Shown here: positions 43,960 through 55,867 of the stretch, piece by piece
Numbering within the stretch: position 1 is the first letter of the stretch
How the letters are laid out: each line of letters starts with the position of its first letter
NCBI GenBank assembly: GCA_029215795.1
Contig: JARDYH010000003.1
Span: 15,637,001 to 15,701,000, forward strand
Source: Anniella stebbinsi
Taxonomy: Eukaryota; Chordata; Lepidosauria; Squamata; Anniellidae
Direction of reading: 5' to 3'
Length of the DNA stretch: 64,000 bases
Position numbers and translations under genes: made by a program
The notes under the pieces: model-generated
The model's input: the letters and a program-made list of their open reading frames with translations, nothing else
Database searches by the model: none
What the model was told of the DNA's origin: nothing

Positions 43960-44040
43960 CATTATTCAACGGTTGTTCACATGCTTTGCATGCAAATGGT
44001 CTCAGGTTCAGTCTTGGGCATTTCTAGTTGGGGGAAAATA
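43960..44040 (+). mobile_element. MIR-like tRNA-derived SINE head
   Basis: 'cacatgctttgcatgcaaat' and 'ggtctcaggttcagtcttgg' match the B-box side of the MIR-type SINE also seen at 14.87 kb. Diverged. Confidence 0.55.
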
Positions 44041-44418
44041 TAATAATTAGACATTGATGGTCTGCTACAAGTTAAAGCAGATCCGAGATAGTTGCTTGCT
44101 CAAAATTAATCGGGCTGCTGGTTTTTTGCAAGTGTTTGACTTGAACATCTGCTCATCCTTATTCCTCTCTCTCCACTTACCTCCTCTGTTTCATGCGGAG
44201 CTGTGGATGCACATGGCTTCTTGGAATTCTCAGCCCTATTTGTGGACAGAGAAATTGAGGGGGAGGTCATTGGGCCAAATTTATCCGGGGAGAGGAGAAA
44301 TGATCCAACAGTTTCTCAGAGGTGGGGCTCATAATTGAGATGGAATTCAGAGACATTTGGTGAGCCCACATTTTGCTGATTCTCACCTCCATAGAGCCAG
44401 TAGATGACACCCCCCCCC
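44041..44418. other. No gene; diverged repeat shared with 16.1 kb
   Basis: 'acagagaaattgagggggag' to 'tttctcagaggtggggctc' matches 16.12-16.2 kb. A C run follows at 44410-44421. Confidence 0.5.
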
Positions 44419-44530
44419 CCCGACCTGGGGCTGTCTAGATGTGTGTTGGACTGCAATGCATCATATTGGCTGGGGATTATGGGAGTTGTCATCCAACGCA
44501 TCTGGAGAGTACCAGGTGGGGAAAGGCTGC
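44419..44530. mobile_element. Foldback MITE, CAGGGGTGGGCAACCT family
   Basis: 'gtctagatgtgtgttggact' and 'gattatgggagttgtcatcc', with 'ggagagtaccaggtggggaa' as the end arm. Confidence 0.6.
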
Positions 44531-45092
44531 AGAGGATCAGAGACACAGCTCAGAAAGGGAAAGGAGAGTTCAGTTTTGCCTGTCCCTTAATCAACATCTG
44601 GAAAGAGGGACTGTGGATTCTTTCTGTGTTGACTTTCCTCACTTCCTCAGACAACACAGTTAACCTCAATTCCCACATCCCAGTCAGGCCTATCAACTGC
44701 AAACTACCCTCTATTGCTGAGTTTGGAGGGGAGGTGGGGTGAACTTTCAATCCCTCCAATATTTTCCTCTAAGTACAGGGGATCTTTATCATTAGTAGAG
44801 ACCCTCTTCTATTCTTCCATTGGGACACCCAGCTGGTTTACATACTTTCTTTAGAGATAGGATGGCTACTTACGCATTACCAAAATAAAAAAGAGGAAAG
44901 GCCACACCCCAAATAGGACAACAATGTTTATATCATTTGCATGTGCTAATTTATATGTACACAGAGACAGCTAGAAATAAGGACTAGAATTTAAATAGTA
45001 GTGCATTACATCTCATCATAGTGGAATGAACTGAGTAGGTGACCCCAGTGCCTGCTCCATCTGCTGCTTTTCCAATGCTAGATGTTGATGGG
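44531..45092. other. No recognisable gene
   Basis: Unassigned sequence with short frames. Confidence 0.45.
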
Positions 45093-45264
45093 TAGGGTGA
45101 CCATATGGAAAGGAGGACAGGGCTCCTGTATCTTTAACCGTTGTATTGAAAAGGGAATTTCAGCAGGTATCAATTATAAGCATGCAGCACCTGGTGAAAT
45201 TCCCTCTACAAGAGGAGCCCTGCCCTCTTGACCAGATACAAATGACACCTGCTGAAATTCCAAC
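45093..45264. mobile_element. Rearranged hAT-type MITE, TAGGGTGACC family
   Basis: The left end TAGGGTGACCATATGG and the arm 'gggaatttcagcaggtatca' are clear. The middle is collapsed ('ctctacaagaggagccctg') and the right terminus is absent after 'tgctgaaattcc'. No target duplication can be called. Confidence 0.75.
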
Positions 45265-45955
45265 ACCAAGGAAGGAGTGTGGGTTTGCTGGGTGGCCATC
45301 CGGGTACCAGAAGCACCCTCTCCCTCTTCCTAGTAGAAGGTGACCAATGGCTGGTCAATTTCCATCAGCCCTCCAGATTGACCCCGGATTGGCCCTGAAG
45401 CGACGCCAGACAGTGGAAGCACCGTACTGACATCACTTTGATTGAAAAAGTCATGGTAAATTCCTGACTTTTCCAATATGCAGCTCTGCAGGAAAGCCCC
45501 ACAATGGCTGTGAAGCTGTGCCTGCATCGCCTAACTGAGGCAGTGCAGATCCACAGCCACCGCTGGGCTTTCCCTGCATATAGACAGCCCCCAGGTGCAC
45601 CTCTGTCTTGTTTGGGTGAAGCTTCAAAAAGACAGCTCTTCAAAGGGTCAGGCTGTAACATGATAAAACACAATGCGGGCAGTGAAATATGGAGGCAACC
45701 GAGTTCTGAAAGTTGCTAGTCTATTGGAGTTTCACCAGAAGGCCATAACCTCCAAGAGCTCTTCCCTTGAGATGTCCATTAAGAGCTCCAAAGTATTTGC
45801 TCATTTCTTATTTTTGCACAGTGTTCCATTTAACACTCCACTATCCTTTCCACATAACGAACAGGAAAGCTATCTACCAAATTATTCTTTCCCACACTCT
45901 CTCCTCCCCCTCCCTGGTTGCTCAATTACCTCCTCTTCCCCTGCCCTTTAAGGTG
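45265..45955. other. No recognisable gene
   Basis: Frames of 70-100 codons in several readings, none with a domain I recognise. Confidence 0.4.
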
Positions 45956-46230
45956 CAGGAGGTCATTTTAATTCAAGTCAAAATTACTTCTCTCAAAATG
46001 TTGGTAATTCTGACAAAAGCATCACACTTTACTGCCAAGGCACCCAGTAAGCAACTCTGCGAAGGTTACCAGAGAGCAAGAGCTGTAACTCTGTTGTTTC
46101 ATTTGCATACAAATTGTCAGCCCAGAAGCAAACATATTGTTAACATTATGGATTACATAAATCTAGTCCTTTTAAAAAAAGTACTTTTGGTTGATTTTTT
46201 TTAATGTCAGCAGGCTAAGGAGAAAGTTAG
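45956..46230. promoter_or_regulatory. Candidate conserved noncoding element
   Basis: Repeat-free sequence with an octamer-type 'catttgcatacaaattgtc' and 'acattatggattacataaa'. The open frame across it has no domain. This is a judgement from appearance only. Confidence 0.25.
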
Positions 46231-46337
46231 GCTGCTCTGCAATTAAAATGCACACCATGAAATAGAATGAAAACAACTCTTTCTCCCCATAGCTTGGGGT
46301 TTGGAGGCTTGGGGGCACTGTCAGCAAAATAACTCAT

Positions 46338-46873
46338 TGGCTGGTTTTGGACAACACATTAAGCAATGGAGGAGGGGAAACAATTGTCAGTTGTGTTACT
46401 TATTGTGTTGTGTGGAGGGTAACATGCCGCTCACAAACTACTGACGGCATGCTATTCCGCCCAAATAAGCAACAAAGAGAAACAACTGGCTTGCAAATTG
46501 TTTAGCTCAAAGCCAGTTGTTTAAAAGTGTTGTGTGGAGGGGTGAGTGTGTTAATGGCATGTGGTGAGTGGGTTAAAACACAAGCCCATAGAGGCAGGTG
46601 GCAAGAGCGATCAAAACGGCGGCTGCCACTCTGCTACAACTGATGCAACTTGCAGAGGCTGCTGGGATAGAACTGGGAGGACTGAGGGAGGAGGGAGGGA
46701 GAGAGGGGAGAGGGGTGGGGGCTGTGTCAATCAAATGCTGGGTTGACTATTAGTCCACTTAATGCCAGCCCCAACCACCCACAGTTGTGTAAGAATATGT
46801 TGTGTGGGGAGTAACCAATTGTGAGTTGGCTACTCAACCCACCATTGACTAAAGTGTTGTCCGAAACCAGCCA
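46338..46873. mobile_element. Non-autonomous element with TGGCTGGTTT(T/C)GGACAACAC ends
   Basis: The left 'tggctggttttggacaacac' is mirrored by 'gtgttgtccgaaaccagcca' at the right, with one mismatch in 20. Inside, 'gttgtgtggag(g/t)' occurs three times. The GACAACACATTAA part recalls the 24.1-kb family. No target duplication was found. Confidence 0.7.
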
Positions 46874-47399
46874 TAAAGTACTGGAAGTATTCTTGGACAC
46901 TTCAGGGTGAGGGCAATTGTGCTTAAATGCTCCCCCACCACATGCACAATTCTTATTATTATTATTAGTGATAGTAGTATTTAAAAATCTACATGCATAA
47001 AACGATCTTATTAGAGAAGCTAGGTTGAATCTGTCGACATGGCATGCTTGCTTGTTTGCATCTGTGTGTGTGTGTGTTTTAATATGGAGGAGCATTCACT
47101 CATGAACCCCTCTTGCAGAGTGAAATGGTATAGTCCACGGCCAGTTTTATCACCAGATGTCATGGTTGTGTTGACTGTCTGTCCGGCTCACCAGATGCTG
47201 TGAGCCACTCTTGCTATGTGGACCGCCCCTCTGGTTCACTTTGCTCAACCCACGATCAGCTTTGGATAAAATGTCACTTTTTCCTGGTCTAGACAACGTG
47301 TTCCATGATTGGATCTCCGCTCTCTTAATGTGTGTGTGTGTCTGTGATTCTTACAAAATAAATAAATAAATAAAAAATTGAAGCAGGCTGTTGCAAGAC
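46874..47399. other. No recognisable gene; short ATT and GT runs
   Basis: ATTATTATTATT near 46953 and GT runs near 47065 and 47328. An AAATAAATAAATAAA run near 47358 could be a LINE tail. Confidence 0.4.
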
Positions 47400-48164
47400 A
47401 TTTAAGAGGTTCTACACTGTGCCATGTGGGTGCTGCATCCCTCAGAAACCCTGTGCTTTCCCTCCCCTGGGATGGCTAGTTCTGACAGTTCTGCTTTCGA
47501 AGTACCATGATCTTTGAAAAATTCATATAAAATCAAGGGTTTGAGAAATTGCTCAGATTTTTTTTCACACATGACTATCCAGATCCCATCTTCAATGTCC
47601 CACAAGTTTAAAGTTACAGTGGGGGGGGGGTTGGGGAACCCCCTATAACTTTTTAATTTGAAAAGATAGAGACATGAACCTTTTTGGACATTGCAGATGG
47701 GATCTTGCTAGTCCTGGCTCCCTAAGTTTCATGTCATTATCATTTCAAATAAAAAAGTTATGCACACGTTCCCCCCAATGCAAGACTATGGGGAAAAAAG
47801 CAGACAACAAGCTCAGTCAACCAGCTGTCAATAAAGTGGCACGATGTTTCAAAAATTCATATAAAATACACGGTTGGAGGGATTGTTCTGAAATTCCATA
47901 CACATACTTAGGCATACCCCGTAAGCACTGTGACCAAGTTCCAAGTCTGTAGCTTTTAAAATACTGGACTTTTAGGCCTTTCTGCCTAAACTGTCAACAC
48001 TATAGGGCAAAACAGGGCTCTGAATTAAATATCGGATATCCAATAATGATCAGATATCCAATACAATTTGAAACGATACACTTCCGATATAATCAGATCC
48101 GAATTTTTTTAAAAATGATTTCCAATAATGATACGATATGATAATTTCAGGCGTGCACACCCCT

Positions 48165-48204
<40 letters not shown>

Positions 48205-49335
48205 ACTCTGTTGATAATCTAGCTATAAGCCCCTACTCCAGATAAAGATTGGGGTGCTGTTGGAGGAGGGTAAATTACTGATGAAAATTAGGGATGTGTA
48301 TCATATAGTTAAGATGTCTGATAACGATACAATATGGCCATTATCAGACATTCGATTAACAATTATGATATGATAGAAAAACCTCCGATAAGTATTGGAT
48401 CCAATAATTGTCAATCCGATTATATCGGATTTTATCGGATTATCGGACCACTATTAAAGTTAGAGGCTTGAAACTTGGTCACAGTGCTTATGGGGTATGT
48501 CTAAGTATGTGTATGAAATTTCAGATCAATCCCTCCAACTGTGTATTTTATATGAATTTCTGAAAGATCGTGCAGCTTTTCACAGATCTCTGAATGAGAG
48601 CTCATCACGTGCATTCAGAGATCTGTCAAAAAGCTGCACAATCTTTCAAAAATTAATATAAAATACATGGTTGGAGGGATTGTTCTGAAATTTCATACGC
48701 ATACTTAGGCATATCCCATAAACTGTGACCAAGGTTCAAGTCTCTAACTTTGAAAATATAGAAGTTATAAAAAAAAAGTATGAGACAATAGACACATACG
48801 CTTTCCTTAAAGAACTTAAATGGGTGTAACTTTTTTGTTTTAAAAGATAGAGACATGAAACTTTTTGGACTTTGTAGATGGGATGTTGCTAGTCCTGGCT
48901 CCCCAAGTTACATGGCTCTATCTTTAAAAATAAAAAAGTTATGTGGGTCCCCCAAACCCCTCCCCCCTTTGTAATTTCGTTATTTTAAAAGTCTGAAACT
49001 TGAAAAAGTTTCCCAAGTGCAGCTTGTCTATTGCTAGTCATTTGTGAAAAAAATTCAGAACAATTTCTCCAACCGTGTATTTTATATGAATTTTTGAAAG
49101 ATTGTTCTAGTTGACAGCTGGTTGTCAGGGCCTCCCAATTGTTTTCTAACTACCACGATCATTACAAGATTCATATAAAATACAAGGTTGGCGGGATTGA
49201 TCTGAAATTTGGCACATATGTCTAGCACATGTTGCTACACATATGTGCCATATTTCAGATCAGTCCCTCCAACCATGTATTTTATATGACTTTTTGAAAG
49301 ATCGTGCAGCTTTTTTGACAGATGTCTGAATGACA
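47400..49335. repeat. Internally repeated, two-orientation repeat region
   Basis: A module of the type 'ttcatataaaatacacggtt' + 'ggagggattgttctgaaatt' appears on the plus strand at about 47857, 48652 and 49162 (a diverged one near 47521). It appears inverted at about 48515, 49060 and 49255. Linked modules repeat too: 'cttaggcata(c/t)cccata' + 'tgtgaccaa', and 'gctagtcctggctccc'. A hAT-like right end TGCACACCCCTA (about 48153-48164) and left end TAGGGATGTGTATC (about 48288) flank a (TA)n run (48168-48199) in the middle. No protein-coding content. Confidence 0.65.
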
Positions 49336-49339
49336 GCTC

Positions 49340-49391
49340 ACCCAGAATGTATTCACAGCCCCACTGATATCTGAGCCACCAGCCTCCACTG
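49340..49391. mobile_element. Right-end fragment of the CAGTGG-class hAT MITE
   Basis: 'cccagaatgtattcacagcc' to 'gccaccagcctccactg' equals the right terminus of the 6.4- and 55.9-kb copies. Confidence 0.75.
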
Positions 49392-50640
49392 AGTCTAAGC
49401 CCTGGATAGACAACCATTTTTCTATTGAAGGTTGCATTCCCTCACAGGTAATCTTCCAGGGCCTCCATGTTGGCAGTCAGTGGGGCAAGGCAGAAAGCGC
49501 AAATGTGAAACATAGGCACCAATATATCCAGAGTAGGGTGGGCTATAAGCCCCTAAACCGCAGACCATTTCTTTCCACCATTAAGTCTATCCAGTTGGCA
49601 TCAACATAGGAAAGACCTACTGTGAATCATGGAAATTTGTGAATTAGAGACCAAATAAACAGGCACAATTAAAAATCAAGACTCTCAGCAGCACAAAAAT
49701 AAACTTTGCTCATTTATTTGACAAATGCAGTTTAGTTTTAATTATTTACACTAATACCCGGCACTATCTCATAGTAGTAAATGTTCAGTGGTATATTTTG
49801 CAAAAGTAATTAAGTCTTCTTAATGTGCAATCTCCTACCAGCACAGACTCTCCTCATACATCTCGCACTAGCAATGCGGTGAACAAACCATCCGTTCCCG
49901 CTGAGAATTGTGGGATGTACACATAGGTGAGATGCAATTTCAGCAGGTTGTGTGTGGGATTTGTGTGTGTTTTCCTGCATCACATTCTGACTCAGACTAT
50001 ATCATCAGGTGGGTGGATTTGCATACATGTGTCTGATTATACAAAGGAGAGGCAGAATCTTGTAAATATCAAACAAGAATGGTTTGCGATCATGTTTCCT
50101 GGAAGAGGCACACAGAGTGTCCTACAAATCCGATTTGTCGACGGGGAAGGAAAACACAACAAAGCAGAGATTCCATCATTCTCGGAGTAGTGGTGCAGCG
50201 AAGTCATTCAAAACGGTCTCGTGCGATTATCCAGTCATCGCCTTCAGCCTCATGGGCTTGTCAGGAGAGATTTTATAAGCGACTGGTTCATGGGAGAAAA
50301 GACCTCCTCTGACGAGAATTCCTTGACTCTTACCATGACCGACCACTTCATCAACTGAACAGGCTGCCAGAGGACAGTCCTCATGACATACAAACGTGTC
50401 AGAAGGAACAAAATGCACAGGGATAACACAGTTTTGTTACAAGGGGATGCCTTGACAGGAGGAAAGCTCTCTTGTCCTTTTCCTGCTTTCGTTGGCATTT
50501 GAGTTGTGGCGTTCTCAGACAAAGCAACTGGCCCTGACGAGGGATGGGTCTATTTTTAGTCCACATCGCTTTCCCCTGTATTCATTCCTAAAGCTGTTGC
50601 ATCACAGTTCCACATTAATCAGTGATTTGTTTATTTAATT
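49392..50640. promoter_or_regulatory. Repeat-poor region, possible conserved noncoding sequence
   Basis: About 49560-49930 is AT-rich with 'gaattagagaccaaataaac', 'caattaaaaatcaagac' and 'gcaaaagtaattaagtc'; it has the look of an enhancer island. 49930-50600 has overlapping frames on both strands (up to 90 codons) without recognisable domains. No gene called. Confidence 0.25.
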
Positions 50641-51200
50641 ATTTTGAAATACCCACATGAGAATTCATAGCTCGATGTGCATTTTTGAAGTACTTTGCTG
50701 CAAAACAGGCATTTCTAAACTTATTTGGAAGTCCGCATTCCTAAACAGGCCCATCTGGTGGTACTTTGGATGTCCCAGGCATTTGGGATGGGTAAAGTCT
50801 CCAGAGAGCCAAGCCACCTGCATTTGCTGCAGCAGGGAAACAGCCAGTAGGGTTTCCCACAGAGCCTGTCTGCCCCATGCCTAGTTCTGGGAGGTTCTTA
50901 GAATTAGCATCAGTCAGCCGGTGTTCGAAAGAGATGTGCTGGGTGCTGTCCTGCTGTGGCAGAGAGCCTGGTGAGGCCCTTTGGAGCACTGGACTGGCCA
51001 TTGCCTAGCTCTGAGGAACTCTCAGAGCTAGGCATCACACCACCACTTTGGAGAGCCATATGGCTTTCCTGGCAGCAGTGGCAATGGAGGGGCATGCGGA
51101 TCCTCTGGGACTGGCTAGGAGGATTAGGAGTCAATCAGGCCATAGCTCCATGTGGAAACTCCAGGACCATCCCATATGATGACCTCAGTGACCGGGCAAG
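50641..51200. other. No gene; perfect 13-bp hairpin at 51003-51033
   Basis: GCCTAGCTCTGAG (51003-51015) and its exact complement (51021-51033) flank the 5-nt loop GAACT. A diverged version, 'gcctagttctgggaggttct', lies near 50879. Frames here lack domains. Confidence 0.5.
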
Positions 51201-52896
51201 TTGGTAAGTTGCTATGAAAAAAATGCATGAAAAAAATGAACTTTTAACAAATGTACACATATATTATTTAACTAATGGAAGAAAAAAATGTACATTTAAA
51301 AAATTCACATAATTGATGTATCCACTTGGGGGAAAAGTATACGACAATATGAATGAACCTGTATTCTAAAAAACAACAACCCCAAAACAAACAAATACAA
51401 CAGAATGAAGTTCAGGATGGGCAAAGAATCCAGAGATCGCCAGGATTCTCTGAACATCATTTCACAGCTCAACTTTTGTCTGATTCTCATTTGCATTTGT
51501 GATTGTTGTTGTTCACTTTGTGTGAATGGGAACAGTGATCAACTGGGTGATTTGTGCAAGTGTCCCCAAATTTGCATAAATCTCCTAATTTGTGCAACTT
51601 TCTTCCCTAGACTAAAGTGTGGCTGATTCAGTCTACAGAGGATATGTGCGCAAATTAAGAGCTGTGCACAAATCGAACTGGGAATCGGGAACTAGATGAA
51701 CGTGAGCACATGACTGGTGATTTACACATACTTTTAGTGGACACATGTTTGTGATTGCCTTTGGAGCTTTGAATGGGGCACGCTCGCATCTCTTGCAAAC
51801 AAAAAACCAAATTCTCAGATATCCCTCAACAAAGCCCGTGTCTGATATGGACACGAGTCAGAATGATCCAAATTACTATCTGTGACTTTCATTTGCGGGG
51901 AGGGGAAATGGCACATTTGCAGAGTTGACTAAGTGTCCCAAGTAGAGAAATGAGTATCAGAATCATGATAGTGGAACTGAAAAATGAGAGGAAAAAAACA
52001 GTGCTTTGCTGCACAGAACTAGTGATGGCCAAGACCACCCCATCCGGTCCCCACCCCTGGCAGGGTCAGTTAAGAATGGGGCTTGGTGAGTCAAGCAATG
52101 TTCTCCTCCAGCCTGAGTCTTACTAGGGGCTCATCTAGACCTAAGGGTGTTGAGGGAGGGAGGGGGGAGAATTGTGAACTTACCTGCTTCCACAATCCTC
52201 TCCCAGCATCTGGATGGCCCCGCGACATCCCCGGAGGAAAGAGGGACATTGAGGCCACCATTTTTTTTAAGAAGATGAGCTGCGTGAGGGAAGAGAAGTT
52301 GTGTGTGGCTAAAAAGATGAGTAAAAAAAAACCCGCCCACCCCCACCCCCATCCCACAGATGGTGAAATTGTTTTGCGCACCCCCATGGACAACATGCTC
52401 ATATTGGAGATGAATTAACAGAAATTATGATCAAATTTGGCCATCATTTGTGTAAATTTGGCCATGATTTGTGCAAATTGCCCAGAAATTTCTGCAAATC
52501 ATAGAGCCATTCCCCCTCCCTCCCCATGCACAAAATTCCCAGAAAATACAAGAACTGGCCTGACTTGCTGTAGGTTGAGTCAGCTGCCACCACAGGAAAC
52601 GAAATGGTCCAGCAGGCCAAACCTAGGAAAACCTGTGAAACTCGACTTCCAAAATGGATTTCTCAGACATCCCTAGCAGAAGCTTCAGCTATATGCTGCT
52701 CAATTAACATGACAAGTAATTGGACCCTCAGGAGACTGGGAGGAACTGCATAACTTGGAGGTGGGGCTGAAGGTGCTCATGCTGACCATCATATGACTAA
52801 TACCTTAACAGAGTTAGGGAATCTCTTGTTACAATACCTGCATGCTTTGAATAGAAACCTAGTGAATGTGGAGCTCATCCCCCTACACTATGTGCC
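51201..52896. other. No gene; A-rich repeat patches
   Basis: ATTTGTGCAA/ATGTACATTT-like motifs recur at 51.2-51.7 and 52.4-52.5 kb, similar to patches at 8.8, 12.2 and 37 kb. The 111-codon frame at 52083-52418 is unrecognised. Confidence 0.4.
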
Positions 52897-53287
52897 ATAA
52901 GAACATAAGAAGAGCCATACTGGATTAGACCCATGGTCCTTCTAGTCCAGCACTCTGTTCCCACAGTTGTCGAACAGGAACTCACACGAAGGACATGGGT
53001 GCAACAGCATCCTCCCACTCATGTTCCCCAGCAACTGATGTATATAGGCTTTCGCCCTCTGATACTGGAGGTAGCACATCACCATCAGGACGAGTAGCCA
53101 TTGATAGCCTTCTCCTCCAGGAATTCATCCAACCATCTTTTAAAGCTATCTAAAATGATGGGCATCACTGTGTCTTGTGGTAGTGAATTCCATGGTTTAA
53201 CATATTCACTGTGTGAAGATGTCATTCCTTTGATCTGTCCTGAATCTCCAACCAATCAGCTTCATGAGATGACCCCAGGTTCTGGTA

Positions 53288-53336
<49 letters not shown>

Positions 53337-53405
53337 TCTCCCTATCCACATTGTCGTCACCATGAATAATTTTGCACACCTCTATCTTGTCTCCCCGTAC
53401 CCTCA
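52897..53405 (-). mobile_element. CR1 LINE 3' region containing a (GA)n tract
   Basis: On the plus strand: 'agaacataagaagagccata', 'tctagtccagcactctgttc', 'ctcctccaggaattcatcca' and 'agatgaccccaggttctggt'. The GA microsatellite (53291-53332) follows, then 'tgtctccctatccacattgt'. It is the mirror of the plus-strand CR1 at 57.7-58.1 kb. No intact frame. Confidence 0.85.
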
Positions 53406-54484
53406 CATAGCACACATTCTGCTGTGTTTTGTTTTGCTGTGATTATTCCTTGCCCTTCAAGCACCTCTGTATTGGCATGGCCTTGGTTCTGCCTGTGATC
53501 TGCATTCAGATTGGCCACAGGCTACCCTAATAGAAACGGCTGCTCTGGAAAATCCTGCCTCAGTAGACTGTCATATCTCCAGGTTGCTCCCAGCCATTTT
53601 GTGAAAGCAAATCTTTTGGAATAAGGAATCTAGCATCAGGCTTGTCATAGCTAATCAGACAGCTCCTCTAGCATCCTGCCTCCAGCTGTGGTCAAGACCT
53701 GATGTTGCAAAAGATGCAAAAGGGAAACAAAGAAGAAAAAAGAGGAGCCTTATGCACCTAAGCCAATTCTAAATAGAAAAATAATCCGATCCAACTGTTA
53801 CTGCCTAGAGCATGAGATCAGAAGTTCCTTATTACTTTGCCTGGCTCAGTTTAAAAGGCTGAGCCTGAGTCGGCATTATATAATCCACCCCAAAGATGCT
53901 GTTGCAGTCACAAGGAATACAGGGGAAATGGCTAATTGAGGTTTGGAACTATTGTTATGGGGTTATAGAATTAGCCAGGTTTCTGAAATCCCCCTATCTG
54001 GTAGGGATCCCAGAACCTTGGGAGTCTTCTCCAAAACTCTTTCACTTCTGTACAGCTTTGGATTTATACCCTGTGTTCCTTTCCCATTCTGTAATTATAT
54101 GCAGATGCAAACAGTGTTTTCTAAGGAGAGGAAATGATGATTAGCTAGGGACTTGCTCCCTGTGCATCCCAGCTATCAAAGTAAATTAGGTAAATGACAC
54201 CCCAATAACATCTTCCAACACTTGGCGCTTTCTGTCCCAAACCACCTGTATTCTTACAGTATTGTTTGAAGGCTTGTAATACCAATGCATCTTGGTTCTC
54301 ATGAGCCAAATATGTACATTTAAGAATGATAAACTGCTTGAGCAAACTTAAAACTAAAAACCCCACAGGGAAGTGTATCCATGAGGGCCACACACATGCC
54401 TGCAAAAACATCCATCGAGTATCATTGTTAAGCAAGCAATTGCAGAATTGGGGTCGCAAATAGGGATGCCTTAAACACAAGAGG
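53406..54484. other. No recognisable gene
   Basis: Frames of 60-125 codons without domain motifs; no clear repeat. Confidence 0.4.
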
Positions 54485-54492
54485 GTAGACAG

Positions 54493-55704
54493 TAGAGGTG
54501 TGAGCTCCATTCTGCCCATTCAGAGGTCTGTTGGCGGTCTGTCCTCAAGGAGCGGATCGTGGGTGGTTTTAAAACCGCCTGAGATCTTTGGGGTGAAGTG
54601 GATGGCTGTCGGATCTCTGAACCACCCCAAAAATGTCTGACCGGTTTTTAGGGTCTCTCTGAGGCTTGTATTTTAGTCACTGGGAGTCAACAGAACACTT
54701 CTCCATATAAGGAAAACGCTCAGGTTTTGAGATTGACATCTGTGGCTAACCAATGGCCGCAGTCTCCTCTCTGTTCCCCCTCCAATGCCAGTGTTTATGG
54801 GGAGGGATTGCAAATGATATATTACCCATTTGTCTTTGCCCTGGAAGTCATTCCTTTGCTAGCTGACTGTTCGCAGCGTTAGGAAGGAAGGAGGTGGAGA
54901 GAGTTTGGGAGTTTCTGTTTGTTTGCTTGGCGCTTGCGTTCTTTGTTATTTGCATTCTCTGTCTGTGTCTCCTGTTTTCTTTGGTTTTTGTGCTAGTAGG
55001 TTAGTTATTCCCAAGTTCCTTGCATCTTAGATCCACCTCAGGCTCCCCCTTTCTGTGTTATAGTGTGAGTGTGTGGGTGTTCTTATTACCCCACCCCGCC
55101 CCCACAAAAAACTTAAAAGAAATATATTGAAAAATCCCTTATCTGTGTGCTGGTGTTCAATGCATTAGGAAGGAAGGAGAGAGTCAGAGAGAGAGAGGGA
55201 GAGCAAGAGAGAGAGACAGAGAGAGACAGAGAGAGACAGAGAGAGATTATGTTTGTTTCTCTCTCTGTGTCTTTGGTTTTCTCTTGGCTCTTGCGTGTGC
55301 TATAGTTCTTCTTGTTGTGTATTCCAGTCCCCAAGTTCCTTGCACGTTAGACCCACATCAGACTCACCCTTTGTGTGTTATTGTGTGTGTGTGTGTATGG
55401 GGGGAATGGTTTGATGGGGGATTTTTTTTAAAAAATCCTTACAATCAAGGGATGTAGGGATCTGCTTTAAAAGCCTACTTAAGAGCTACCAGGGCGCCAA
55501 GTTTCATCTCTTGATCTTTAAAAAATAATGATGTATGCATTTTTGTTAATTCCCATTGACGATAATAGCTCCATTCTCTGAAAATGGAGCGGTTTTCTGA
55601 CGAGTAATTCGGCGGTGTGGAGAGACGGACCCATCCTGAAAATTGGAGCAGAGAATCACCTCAGCAGAGCTCCACCCCAAGCAGACCAGCTCTGCACACC
55701 TCTG
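54493..55704. mobile_element. hAT-type non-autonomous element with internal duplication, 1,212 bp
   Basis: Begins TAGAGGTGTGAGCTCC and ends CTCTGCACACCTCTG. It is flanked by an exact 8-bp duplication GTAGACAG (54485-54492 and 55705-55712). Subterminal sequences near both ends are inverted copies (GGTCTGTTGGCGGTC-like; 'gatctctgaacc'). The middle holds two diverged tandem copies, about 54870-55090 and 55155-55400, sharing 'aggaaggaagga', 'cccaagttccttgca' and 'gtgttatagtgtg'. A GAGACAGA run lies at 55174-55246. No transposase frame. Confidence 0.88.
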
Positions 55705-55867
55705 GTAGACAGGTTATTTAATTTTATTTAGCTGGAATCTACTTGTTGGGGCCAAGAAGAAACTAGGCTTGACTACAGAATCTCATCTTTTAGTTTCCCT
55801 GTTTCTGACTCTCTCTCTTGGTTTTAATTCCTCCCCACCAAGCGAGTAGCCAGGAAAGGAACAAAAC

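Noticed and set aside
45767..46204. 145-codon plus frame
   Set aside because: No recognisable domain or splice context. The sequence looks more like noncoding DNA, so I list it only as a possible regulatory island.
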